Source: a virus. From it: a stretch of 30,999 bases of DNA. This document shows, one piece after another, positions 19,005-26,767 of the stretch; within the stretch, counting starts at the first letter, position 1; every line of letters begins with the position of its first letter. The DNA is taken from positions 1 to 30,999 of IMG/VR virus record IMGVR_UViG_3300046532_003398, one strand, 5' to 3'. A program made the position numbers and the translations under genes. Below the pieces are notes generated by a model, which worked only from the letters and a program-made list of their open reading frames with translations, searched no databases and was not told where the DNA came from.

Positions 19005-19730
19005 ATGAAAAAACTATTAGCATTATTATTAGGACTCTCTATTTCTGGGGCTGCGATCGCTGCGCCAATTGGAGATTATCAAACAGTTTCTATAAACGAA
19101 TCTTTGACTAAAATTGAAAAGAAGGTAAGAGAATCTGCAGTTAAAATAACAGATGGATATGGCCATGGCTCGGGAGGTATTATACAGTACCACGATTTAC
19201 AATTAGTTCTCACAGCTCAACATGTTGCAAATGGTCGTATTGGTCAGCAATACTATGTTTTAAACGGCTCTACAATGGAATCTGCTCTATTAATTTATGC
19301 GGATCCTCTGCACGATATTTCTGTTTTATATTTAAGCGACGACAATGCATTAGAAGGAAGAGGAATGAAATACTCTCCTAGGCAAGATCTTATGCCTATC
19401 GGAGGGGAAATCACCTATTCTGGTCACCCTTCCTGGCACAGTTTGATGACATACCGCGGTTATGTTGCCGGAGTTGAAACACTTGCTGGCCGAGGGCCAC
19501 AGCTTATGCTTAATACTTATGGATGGTTTGGATGCAGCGGTTCAGTAATTTATGATACAGATGGCAGCATAGTTGGCATATTATGGGGAGTTGATGTTGA
19601 GCAGCGTCCGGACCTACAAGTTCAAGAAAATATGATCTGGGTTGCTCCAATTCAAAATCTAGATATTAAGCTCGTTATCAATGAATTGTGTGATGCGCTT
19701 GAAGGGCGCCCTAAAGCCTGCAGAAAATGA
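19005..19730 (+). CDS. Secreted trypsin-like serine protease
   Basis: 241 residues. A signal peptide (M-K-K-L-L-A-L-L-L-G-L, A-A-I-A cleavage near residue 20) sends it to the periplasm or outside. The catalytic triad is visible: H73 in L-T-A-Q-H-V, D104 in L-H-D-I-S-V-L, S178 in F-G-C-S-G-S. The fold is the chymotrypsin/DegP type without a PDZ domain. AAAGGAG precedes the ATG. It overlaps the Nudix gene by ATGA. Possible roles are attack on envelope proteins or maturation of virion parts. Confidence 0.88.
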   Translation: MKKLLALLLGLSISGAAIAAPIGDYQTVSINESLTKIEKKVRESAVKITDGYGHGSGGIIQYHDLQLVLTAQHVANGRIGQQYYVLNGSTMESALLIYADPLHDISVLYLSDDNALEGRGMKYSPRQDLMPIGGEITYSGHPSWHSLMTYRGYVAGVETLAGRGPQLMLNTYGWFGCSGSVIYDTDGSIVGILWGVDVEQRPDLQVQENMIWVAPIQNLDIKLVINELCDALEGRPKACRK

Positions 19731-20176
19731 ATAAATGGAATAAATTTCTCACCGAGGGTGAGTTAAAAACAATCGGGGTTGTCGCTTGTCTTAATGATAA
19801 GCAACAATTTCTTGTTATTAGACGCTCCGATATCGATGATCGCGCGGGTCAGTGGACTATTCCGGGTGGTCATATTGATGAAAAAGACACGTCTGTGGAA
19901 GATGGGGCGATAAGAGAATTAAAAGAAGAAACAAATTTGACTTGTAGTGTCTCCGATTTAATTTATATAGGCGAACCAAAAACAGAAAAGTTTTATTTTC
20001 TGACTCAAAAATGGTCTGGAGAAGTAAAAGTTAACAAACCCAACCCAGAAACGGGAGAAATTGAACACGATGACTGGGAATGGCTTACAATTGAAGAGAT
20101 AAAAGACATAGAGAATAGTGAAATTCCGATCTATTTACTGGAGAAAGCGATCGAGATCTCCAAAAATGATGACTGA
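19727..20176 (+). CDS. Nudix hydrolase
   Basis: 149 residues. The Nudix box runs from G-G-H-I-D-E-K-D at 47-54 to R-E-L-K-E-E-T-N-L, with one extra residue before R-E and N in place of the usual last Gly. The catalytic R-E-x-x-E-E core is intact, so hydrolysis of a nucleoside diphosphate linked to another group is likely; the substrate is unknown. The first 12 residues, M-N-K-W-N-K-F-L-T-E-G-E, resemble T4 capsid-targeting sequences with a cut after L-T-E, so it may be packaged in the head. Confidence 0.88.
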   Translation: MNKWNKFLTEGELKTIGVVACLNDKQQFLVIRRSDIDDRAGQWTIPGGHIDEKDTSVEDGAIRELKEETNLTCSVSDLIYIGEPKTEKFYFLTQKWSGEVKVNKPNPETGEIEHDDWEWLTIEEIKDIENSEIPIYLLEKAIEISKNDD

Positions 20177-22805
20177 CGAAGAAATATTGCACAAAGCTAC
20201 GCTTTTGCTTGAACACATCTCGGAAAAAACCGATTTATCCCCAAAATCTCTCTTAAGAGAGGTCAACGAAGACGAATTGCGAGCAATTGCGAAAGTTTTA
20301 GAACGAATTGCCGAAGACCCGAATGGGATTTTGGCTTTTGACGACCTTTTTGGTGACAGAGTGCGTTTTGTTGTGCCCTTTCCAGTAAAAGACGCCAACT
20401 CCGAGCTTGGTCAGTTTGTTTATGATCTTGAACAAGACTTAAAAGTCGAGCCCGATTATGATAATGGAATGATTTCGCTCAAAAGAGAATGGGTAGACCA
20501 CAGTGATCGCTCATCCCATGGGCAGCCTACTGAAACTTCAAAAACGTTAAGAAAGAATATCAAGATGAAGATTGGTAAATATTTTGTTAAATTAGATGAG
20601 TTAGCAAAGGAGTGGAAAGAAATAAGGCAAAAAATTGGTGAGCGACTGTATAAAGACCCTCCTCGGCTGGCCAACGCGCGTTGGTCGCAGCACTATGACA
20701 CCGTAGATGAAATGCAGGTTTTAGACCATATCGAGCTTAAACGTTTAAACCAACTACGAAATCAGTTAGAACTTTATGTGGGATCAGCACTGCCGGCCAC
20801 TATAAATAAATATATTATGTCTAAAGATGCTAAAGAAAAGTGGATAGAGAAAGAACAACTCAGACGAGACCTTCAAGACAAGGGTGACATTGAGCATAAC
20901 AAAGAGCCCCGCAAAAGAAAACCGATAGTACCCCCAGACACTGAATTTAAGGTTATGGGTGATTATTGGGTGAATAAAGCTAAATGGATCAAAGAAAATA
21001 TTAATACACTTGAAAACAGCCAATATTCTATTATTATGACGCGACATCCGATTGATATTATGAGAATGTCGGATTTTGAGAATATAACTTCTTGTCACAC
21101 CCCTCCTTCTCGACAAGGCGGTACAGGAGAATACTATAAATGTGCTGTTGCGGAAGCTCAGGGCCATGGCGCGTTGGCATATGTTGTAGAGACCGAGGAT
21201 CTACTCTCGGAAACCAACACAAGCAATATAGAAAGTGCTGGCCAAGAGCTAAATGATGCCGAAGAGATTTTTGGAGATGATAACCGATATGTCTCTTCAG
21301 ATTTTGATCTTACTCCTATATCTCGTACTCGGCTGCGTCAGTTTCGCTATTTTGATGGCGAAGACGAGTCATCTGAAGGTAAAGAACTCGCGGTGCCAGA
21401 AAAAGTCATTTATGGTGAAAAGATTGCTGGCTTTATTAGTAGAGTTACCGGTTGGGCGAGAGAGAAACAAGAGAATTTGTTTGAAAAACTACCCAGAAAA
21501 GATGGAAAGATCAATTTAGATAATTTTGAGATATATGGAGGCTCCTACGAAGATACTTCTAATGCTCTGGGGCGTAAAGTGTTAATGATGCAATTGATGG
21601 GATTAGGCTCTAATAGCTTTGTTGGCAATGTTAAACAGAATACAGAGACAGAAGACAATCTTCCTCCAGATTGGGGTGGAATAACCACCGAACAAGTTCA
21701 AGCTGAAGTTGATGAAATTGCCGCTAAGTGGAATAGAGATTATTATTCCGTTAACGTTAAAGGTATTGCACAAGACAATGCTGGAGAAGAAGAGACAATT
21801 GTAATAGCACTTGACCCTGTAATAATAATCGAGTGGGATATTGATGAGTGGGCAAGGCTCCCCAATTATGAGGATATGGGAAATTGTATTAGTTATTTGC
21901 TCGATAATGGCAACGGAACTATTGCTAACAAAGAAGAACAAGATAAAGTTGATAGAGCAAAAGCGCAAGGAAATTACAGCCGTTGGGATCCAAATTATAA
22001 TGTTTCATATAGTAACTCTTATTTAGATTTACACAGCTACATCGGTAAAGTAACCGAGAGCGGAGGTGATATAATTAAAGCTATTATTAGAATCAATCCT
22101 GAAAAGACTATTGGTTGGATGAAAGAAGTCGCACTCTATAATTATGGAGAAGAGTTTGAATTTGAGAGTTTTTGTGAGGTCTTAAACCTCATCGACAAAC
22201 AAGCGGAGGGTATTAAAGAAGGCATCGAGAAATATTTCAAACAAGAAGGCTATATTGATGGCGGGGCTTATATGAAACTCGCGCAAGAGATTGAAAATAA
22301 GGAACTCGATTCCTACTATTGGGATGTAGAATATGACGGAGAACATTTCGAAGAATCTTACGAAGCGTGGGCTAAAATATCTTATGATTTCGATCCTGAA
22401 GACTTAGGAGTTGAGCCCCGCATCTTATTTGAGATTTTAGACTCTCGCGACTTTAGACTTAAATTAAGAAGGAATTTGACGGAACCAGCTATGAAAGAAG
22501 TTGGATCCGATTATTATCTTATGATTCGCGATAAGAGCGCAGTAGAAAGTGGAGAGGACATTCGCTATAATATCACTTTTAAAGTCGACGCAGACGCGCC
22601 TAACGAGCTTGTAGAACAGTTTCGCGAGCTAGTTACCGGTGACATGGATGACGAAGACGAAATTAAGAAAGCCTTTTTGGGTGCTTTACAGGAAGAAGCC
22701 CAGAAAAACGGCGTTGAATTTAATGTGACAGAAGAGGAGGAAGAAAAAGTTCGCGATTTCGATAGTCTTAAAGATCTCGGAGAAGTGTGGAGAAGATTTA
22801 TATGA
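20166..22805 (+). CDS. Large phage protein of unknown function
   Basis: 879 residues from ATG 20166 (20169 also possible), overlapping the Nudix stop. N-terminal part helical and charged; about residues 275-345 contain S-C-H-T-P-P-S-R-Q-G-G and Y-Y-K-C-A-V-A-E-A-Q-G-H-G-A, a Cys/His-rich well-conserved-looking core; then mixed alpha/beta and a very acidic C-terminus (T-E-E-E-E-E-K). Not assignable to a family by eye. Position and size suggest a virion-associated protein or injected enzyme. Ends in ATGA overlap. Confidence 0.8.
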   Translation: MMTDEEILHKATLLLEHISEKTDLSPKSLLREVNEDELRAIAKVLERIAEDPNGILAFDDLFGDRVRFVVPFPVKDANSELGQFVYDLEQDLKVEPDYDNGMISLKREWVDHSDRSSHGQPTETSKTLRKNIKMKIGKYFVKLDELAKEWKEIRQKIGERLYKDPPRLANARWSQHYDTVDEMQVLDHIELKRLNQLRNQLELYVGSALPATINKYIMSKDAKEKWIEKEQLRRDLQDKGDIEHNKEPRKRKPIVPPDTEFKVMGDYWVNKAKWIKENINTLENSQYSIIMTRHPIDIMRMSDFENITSCHTPPSRQGGTGEYYKCAVAEAQGHGALAYVVETEDLLSETNTSNIESAGQELNDAEEIFGDDNRYVSSDFDLTPISRTRLRQFRYFDGEDESSEGKELAVPEKVIYGEKIAGFISRVTGWAREKQENLFEKLPRKDGKINLDNFEIYGGSYEDTSNALGRKVLMMQLMGLGSNSFVGNVKQNTETEDNLPPDWGGITTEQVQAEVDEIAAKWNRDYYSVNVKGIAQDNAGEEETIVIALDPVIIIEWDIDEWARLPNYEDMGNCISYLLDNGNGTIANKEEQDKVDRAKAQGNYSRWDPNYNVSYSNSYLDLHSYIGKVTESGGDIIKAIIRINPEKTIGWMKEVALYNYGEEFEFESFCEVLNLIDKQAEGIKEGIEKYFKQEGYIDGGAYMKLAQEIENKELDSYYWDVEYDGEHFEESYEAWAKISYDFDPEDLGVEPRILFEILDSRDFRLKLRRNLTEPAMKEVGSDYYLMIRDKSAVESGEDIRYNITFKVDADAPNELVEQFRELVTGDMDDEDEIKKAFLGALQEEAQKNGVEFNVTEEEEEKVRDFDSLKDLGEVWRRFI

Positions 22806-23158
22806 AACTCCTACTTGAACAATGGCGAGGGTATTTAAACGAAGCTACCGAAGACAGCGATGAGCAAGTCTATATTCACGGGACGACTCCTGTTGGAGCT
22901 AGAGCAATTCAACAGAGCAAATCTTTGCGCGGTGGTAGTTCACAATTCGCGTATAGATTCGATCCAGACGATGAAGAAGAAACTAGAGAGCAAATAGAAG
23001 ACATTCGCGCTTATGCCCGCGCCAAGAACGCTGATAGGGCGTATATCATTTACTTTAAAACTTTAGAGGCACCCACTCGCATCCGAGGAGTTCGCGTGGC
23101 TTGGGATCTTCCAGAACTGCCGATTGAAATAGATAAGGTAGTGGAGATAGAATTATGA
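22802..23158 (+). CDS. ADP-ribosyltransferase-like protein with capsid-targeting start
   Basis: 118 residues from ATG 22802. M-K-L-L-L-E-Q-W-R-G-Y-L-N-E-A resembles the T4 internal-protein leader (cut after hydrophobic-x-E). Then V-Y-I-H-G-T-T-P-V-G-A-R-A-I starts at about residue 23: H-G-T followed by a helix is typical of ADP-ribosyltransferase-fold proteins, and A-Y-I-I-Y-F-K later fits a core strand. It is shorter than T4 Alt or ModA, so the enzyme call is tentative. Overlaps neighbours by 4 nt on both sides. Confidence 0.55.
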   Translation: MKLLLEQWRGYLNEATEDSDEQVYIHGTTPVGARAIQQSKSLRGGSSQFAYRFDPDDEEETREQIEDIRAYARAKNADRAYIIYFKTLEAPTRIRGVRVAWDLPELPIEIDKVVEIEL

Positions 23159-23745
23159 AACTATTAATACAGAATGATAATATATTCAAGCTTGATTTAA
23201 TAAAGTTTGATCAATCAAAAATTCTGGAAGCATATAAACAAGCAGTTGAAAGAATAGGATTTACCGAAGGCTTGGTCAATTGTATTAGTATAACAAAAAA
23301 TGTTGACAATGATGAAAACGATCCTCGGGGAATTTTTTGGACACAAGATCAAAATTACAATGAGGTCCAAATAGAAAATAAGGTAGATGAGAGTAAATAT
23401 ACTTTATTCGAGAACAAATTAAAAGACACATACTTTCACACCATTTATCAAGAACTTTCTCTTCATTTTGGTCTTGGAAGGGTTAGAATTCTTAAATTAG
23501 GTTCTCGCAAGTCTTTGAGTTTTCATAAAGATCCAGAACCTCGCATTCATATTCCTATTATTACAAATCCAGGCGCCCTAATGATTGTAGAAAATTTTGC
23601 TGGTCATATAAAAGCAAATGGTGATGCATATTTTGTTGATACAAGAAAATATCACACTGCACTAAACGGTGGGAGTCATGATAGAATTCATATGGTAGCA
23701 ACGATATTAAAATCGCACTTTTATCAAAAGCTGATTAGTTATTGA
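23155..23745 (+). CDS. 2-oxoglutarate/Fe(II)-dependent oxygenase, Asp/Asn hydroxylase-like
   Basis: 196 residues. Iron ligands H124-x-D126 in S-F-H-K-D-P and H167 in R-K-Y-H-T-A-L-N-G-G, with R177 in H-D-R-I-H to bind 2-oxoglutarate; R-I-H-I-P-I follows the first ligands. This is the aspartyl/asparaginyl beta-hydroxylase-like cupin group, common in marine phages. The substrate is unknown (protein side chain or small molecule). It precedes the Fe-S genes by 25 nt. Confidence 0.82.
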   Translation: MKLLIQNDNIFKLDLIKFDQSKILEAYKQAVERIGFTEGLVNCISITKNVDNDENDPRGIFWTQDQNYNEVQIENKVDESKYTLFENKLKDTYFHTIYQELSLHFGLGRVRILKLGSRKSLSFHKDPEPRIHIPIITNPGALMIVENFAGHIKANGDAYFVDTRKYHTALNGGSHDRIHMVATILKSHFYQKLISY

Positions 23746-23770
23746 TGTTAAACTTAATGGAGACGATCTT

Positions 23771-24151
23771 ATGGCTTATAGTGATAAAGTAATTGAACAT
23801 TACGAAAATCCTCAGAATATTGGTTCTATGGATAAAGAAGATTCTAATGTTGGCACCGGATTAGTTGGCGCGCCGGCGTGCGGAGATGTAATGAAATTAC
23901 AACTTCGTATTAGTGATGATGGTATTATTGAAGATGCTAAATTTAGAACTTTTGGTTGTGGTTCAGCAATTGCATCAAGTTCTTTAGTTACTACAATGGT
24001 AAAGGGAATGTCGGTAAAAGAAGCTAACCAAATAAAAAATTCAGATATCGCGAAAGAACTATCGCTTCCACCAGTTAAAATACATTGTTCAGTATTAGCG
24101 GAAGACGCTGTAAAATCAGCTATAAAAAATTGGAAAGAGAAGCAAAAATAG
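23771..24151 (+). CDS. iscU: IscU Fe-S cluster scaffold
   Basis: 126 residues, full length. The cluster ligands C37, C63 and C106 sit at the same positions as in E. coli IscU, with D39 in A-C-G-D-V-M, H105 before C106, and the L-P-P-V-K HscA-binding motif at 99-103. It would accept sulfur from host IscS and hand clusters to carriers with the host HscA/HscB chaperones, which are not encoded here. GGAG lies 8 nt upstream. Tight operon with nfu-like and iscA-like genes (1-2 nt gaps). Confidence 0.95.
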   Translation: MAYSDKVIEHYENPQNIGSMDKEDSNVGTGLVGAPACGDVMKLQLRISDDGIIEDAKFRTFGCGSAIASSSLVTTMVKGMSVKEANQIKNSDIAKELSLPPVKIHCSVLAEDAVKSAIKNWKEKQK

Positions 24152-24152
24152 A

Positions 24153-24404
24153 ATGATCTCAATACAAAATAAAATACATCAAATTTTTGAGGAAGATATC
24201 AATCCTTCTCTCGATTTACATGCAGGCAGTGCTACTGTAAACGATATCAATATTACTGATAACAAAATCAAAATCAAAATTAAGTTTCGAGGGAGTTGCG
24301 TTGGATGTCCTTCATCTGAAACCTCTACCCTATTAGGAATTCAAGCATACTTAGAAGAAGAAATACAAGGTTATAAAATTATAATTATTAAAGAGGATGA
24401 TTAA
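24153..24404 (+). CDS. Nfu (NifU C-terminal) domain protein
   Basis: 83 residues. R-G-S-C49-V-G-C52-P-S-S is the Nfu CxxC motif, which bridges a 4Fe-4S cluster between two subunits. Only the Nfu domain is present, without the A-type domain of bacterial NfuA. It would receive clusters from IscU or IscA and pass them on. The start lies 1 nt after the IscU stop and the next gene follows directly. Confidence 0.9.
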   Translation: MISIQNKIHQIFEEDINPSLDLHAGSATVNDINITDNKIKIKIKFRGSCVGCPSSETSTLLGIQAYLEEEIQGYKIIIIKEDD

Positions 24405-24731
24405 ATGGCTATTACAATTACTAGCGAAGCAATTAACAAAATTGAAAATATTAAAAAAATGAGTCAAACTCCTGATGCTTGCTTGAGGATCTCTTTAAAA
24501 GGTGGCGGATGTTCTGGTTTTATGTATCATTACGATTTTGTTGAAGAACCGATGGAAAATGATAAAGTATTTACTTTTGATACCCTTACAATCTGCATCG
24601 ATAAAAAATCATATTTATTTTTAAATGGAACTGAGATAGATTATCAAGAAGATTTAATGAAGTCTGGTTTAGTATTCAAAAATCCCAAAGCAAACAGGAC
24701 TTGTGGGTGTGGTGAGTCAGTTTCTTTCTAA
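24405..24731 (+). CDS. iscA: A-type Fe-S carrier (IscA/ErpA/SufA family)
   Basis: 108 residues. C36 in G-G-G-C-S-G-F and C100-x-C102 in T-C-G-C-G-E-S-V-S-F are the three ligands of A-type carriers, at family spacing. E. coli IscA and ErpA cannot be told apart by eye, so the symbol is approximate. It completes the scaffold-carrier set in the phage operon. Confidence 0.92.
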   Translation: MAITITSEAINKIENIKKMSQTPDACLRISLKGGGCSGFMYHYDFVEEPMENDKVFTFDTLTICIDKKSYLFLNGTEIDYQEDLMKSGLVFKNPKANRTCGCGESVSF

Positions 24732-24737
24732 ATTAAA

Positions 24738-25079
24738 ATGTTTGAATATAAAGCAAAATTAATTCGAGTAATCGATGGTGATACAGTAGACGCTAAAATC
24801 GATCTAGGTTTTGACGTGTGGGTAAGAAAACGTATCCGTCTGCACGGTATAGATGCTCCTGAGAGCCGTACAAAAGATTTAGAGGAGAAAGCCCTAGGTA
24901 TAAAAAGTAAAGAGCGTCTAACTGAATTATTGGCCAAAAACAATAATGAATTTATTTTAGAATCCCACGGAATAGGTAAATACGGAAGATGTTTAGGAGT
25001 ACTACTTACAGGTACCATTGGCGAAATTAATATAAATGATACCTTGTTATATGAGGGTCACGCTATAAAATATAAATAG
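24738..25079 (+). CDS. Staphylococcal-nuclease-like nuclease
   Basis: 113 residues. The thermonuclease active-site residues are all present: D13 (V-I-D-G-D-T-V), R34 and D39 (R-I-R-L-H-G-I-D-A-P-E), E42 and R84 (K-Y-G-R). A Ca-dependent, broad nuclease active on DNA or RNA is expected. There is no signal peptide, so it acts in the cytosol or virion. Length is the core domain only. Confidence 0.88.
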   Translation: MFEYKAKLIRVIDGDTVDAKIDLGFDVWVRKRIRLHGIDAPESRTKDLEEKALGIKSKERLTELLAKNNNEFILESHGIGKYGRCLGVLLTGTIGEININDTLLYEGHAIKYK

Positions 25080-25091
25080 GATTTGTTTATA

Positions 25092-25412
25092 ATGTCAAAC
25101 GATCAAGGCTGGGAAACATATTCCAAGTTAGTTTTACAACAGCTTGAAACTCTTAATAAGGGTATTGAGAGTATGCGCACAGAGTTGCAAGCGGTTAAAG
25201 AACAAATAACTAAAATTAAAGCGAAAGAAGATCGTCTAGAAGAAATTAAAATATGGAAAGAGAAGATTGATGAAGTTGCGTCACCCTCTCAAATGAAATA
25301 TGCCTTTCGAGATCTTGAAAACTTAAAAACATTTAAGACAAAAGCTGTTACAATATTTGCAGTTATTCAATTTGGTATGGCCGCGGCCCTATTTGCTATG
25401 AATTTTGTTTGA
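25092..25412 (+). CDS. Coiled-coil protein with C-terminal membrane anchor
   Basis: 106 residues. Starts M-S-N-D-Q-G-W-E-T-Y; heptads from 15-60 (L-E-T-L-N-K-G-I, L-Q-A-V-K-E-Q-I); the last about 20 residues (A-V-T-I-F-A-V-I-Q-F-G-M-A-A-A-L-F-A-M) form a tail anchor. Similar proteins are frequent in T4-like marine phages, function unknown; a lysis or envelope role is possible. TATAAATA (25071-25078) lies just upstream. Confidence 0.75.
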   Translation: MSNDQGWETYSKLVLQQLETLNKGIESMRTELQAVKEQITKIKAKEDRLEEIKIWKEKIDEVASPSQMKYAFRDLENLKTFKTKAVTIFAVIQFGMAAALFAMNFV

Positions 25413-25522
25413 TAAATAATCTCAGTATTTATGGAGAATTAAAGAATACTTCTCTTTTAGGAACTCGCGGATATCATAATAAAAATCAGTATTCGTTTTT
25501 AAGTTTATTCAAATCTAGTTAA
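25409..25522 (+). CDS. Possible very small protein (TTG start)
   Basis: 37 residues from TTG 25409, overlapping the previous stop. Y-G-E-L-K-N-T-S-L-L-G-T-R-G-Y-H-N-K-N is not low complexity and looks protein-like, but there is no independent ribosome site. Otherwise this 114-nt gap would be empty. Confidence 0.35.
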   Translation: MINNLSIYGELKNTSLLGTRGYHNKNQYSFLSLFKSS

Positions 25523-25526
25523 TTTA

Positions 25527-25814
25527 ATGGCAAATAAACAAGCACCAAATGACCTTGTTAGGAGAATATTAAAACAAATCTCCGGAGATCTAACTGAAAA
25601 GGATAAACTTATTCCAGAAGTTGCTGTCGACGGTTCAGGGGATATATGGTGTTGGGATCCAGCTCATAGAATACATAAAAAGATCTATAGAGGAATTAAA
25701 GCTTTTATAATACAAGAAAATTTTGATGATTTAGGAAGAACTTTAATTTATACTATGGTAGGTGATATGGTTTGTATCGAACCCGACGATCTAATACATA
25801 CAGGATACGATTAA
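25527..25814 (+). CDS. Hypothetical small protein
   Basis: 95 residues: an N-terminal helix (D-L-V-R-R-I-L-K-Q-I), then V-D-G-S-G-D-I-W-C-W-D and an alternating region with M-V-G-D-M-V-C-I-E-P-D-D-L near the end. No family recognised. Ends in a TAATG overlap with the next gene. Confidence 0.6.
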   Translation: MANKQAPNDLVRRILKQISGDLTEKDKLIPEVAVDGSGDIWCWDPAHRIHKKIYRGIKAFIIQENFDDLGRTLIYTMVGDMVCIEPDDLIHTGYD

Positions 25815-25966
25815 TGTTATTTAAATTTGGAAAATTTTGGCAAACCATTGCTTTAGTTATAGGAGTATGGATTTTTTATGGGATATGGGGTTTTGAGTTT
25901 ACAACTATAACTCTTTTGTCTTTGATTTTCGCCTCGACATTAAAAAACACAAGAAAACTATTATAA
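25814..25966 (+). CDS. Small two-span membrane protein
   Basis: 50 residues, aromatic-rich: I-A-L-V-I-G-V-W-I-F-Y-G-I-W-G-F then I-T-L-L-S-L-I-F-A-S, with Lys/Arg at both ends (two spans, both ends cytosolic). Coupled to both neighbours with no gap. Confidence 0.6.
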   Translation: MLFKFGKFWQTIALVIGVWIFYGIWGFEFTTITLLSLIFASTLKNTRKLL

Positions 25967-26170
25967 ATGTCGAGAAAAAAGAAGAAAATAATTAAAAAAA
26001 TCTTCGAGATCGAGATTATCAACCGAAGAACTAAAAAATACAGAAAAGTTAATCTTAAAGACAAAGAAAAAATTGTTTATAATGAAGAGCTTGGCGAATT
26101 TCAGTTATTACCTTATATAAGTGCTAGTTATGACGAGGATTGTAACCCACCCAAATCAGATAATGGATGA
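25967..26170 (+). CDS. Small basic protein
   Basis: 67 residues, with R-K-K-K-K-I-I-K-K at the N-terminus and R-R-T-K-K-Y-R-K following, then an acidic end (Y-D-E-D-C-N). Nucleic-acid binding is plausible; no domain recognised. Overlaps the next gene by 8 nt. Confidence 0.55.
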   Translation: MSRKKKKIIKKIFEIEIINRRTKKYRKVNLKDKEKIVYNEELGEFQLLPYISASYDEDCNPPKSDNG

Positions 26171-26429
26171 AAAAGACAATTTTGGCGAAATAGCTGCAAA
26201 GATCTTCGATATCGGTGATATAGTCGAGTGGTCTACATGGAATCGAGACATTGATGACTGGAATTCACACTATGGCATTGTTATCGAGATAAAAAACGAG
26301 ATTAGATCGGGTAGACTGGTATCAATTTCTACTGTTAAACCGGTAAATGATATAGCTAGCGAAATCGAGTTCTTTACAGTTAGTTTAAAACTTATCTCTA
26401 AGTCAAATTCAAAGGGAGATACACAATGA
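26163..26429 (+). CDS. GDLV-type small protein, right-end member
   Basis: 88 residues: D-I-G-D-I-V-E-W at 16-23, Y-G-I-V-I-E-I, I-S-T-V-K-P-V, V-S-L-K-L-I-S. It sits among virion and metabolic genes, far from the main array, so the family is spread over the genome. Confidence 0.68.
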   Translation: MDEKDNFGEIAAKIFDIGDIVEWSTWNRDIDDWNSHYGIVIEIKNEIRSGRLVSISTVKPVNDIASEIEFFTVSLKLISKSNSKGDTQ

Positions 26430-26767
26430 TGTCAATTGTCGACCATATAGCTGTCCTTGTCGATGATTTAGCCATTGCAGAGGAGTGGTACACTAAAAGA
26501 TTAGACGGAAAGGTAACTTTTCGCGACCCGAAGTACATAAGAATGAGTGTTTCCAACACAAACATCGCTTTAATCGATAAAAAGCACTATCCTTACCCTC
26601 ATTTTGGTATTTTAGTCGAAAAAATAGAAGATTTACCGATAGAATTGGGAGAAGCAGTCTATCATCGCGATGGAACTGCTGGAGTTTATGTAAAAGACCC
26701 ATTTGGTAACTATTTAGAGTATATTTGGTATTCTGACGAACAAAAAGAGGTATTTTTAAATGAATGA
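26426..26767 (+). CDS. VOC (glyoxalase/dioxygenase-fold) protein
   Basis: 113 residues, a single VOC domain: D-H-I-A-V-L-V-D-D-L-A at 6-16 with a metal-type His, H-F-G-I-L-V in the second module, and a C-terminal G-N-Y-L-E-Y-I with the metal Glu. The family binds a divalent metal and small substrates (methylglyoxal adducts, antibiotics, ring compounds); which one is unknown. GGGAG precedes ATGATG. Confidence 0.82.
   Translation: MMSIVDHIAVLVDDLAIAEEWYTKRLDGKVTFRDPKYIRMSVSNTNIALIDKKHYPYPHFGILVEKIEDLPIELGEAVYHRDGTAGVYVKDPFGNYLEYIWYSDEQKEVFLNE

Noticed and set aside
25071-25078. TATAAATA, the T4 late-promoter octamer, before the gene at 25092
   Set aside because: In AT-rich DNA this octamer is expected about once per several kb; another copy lies inside a coding region at 20801.
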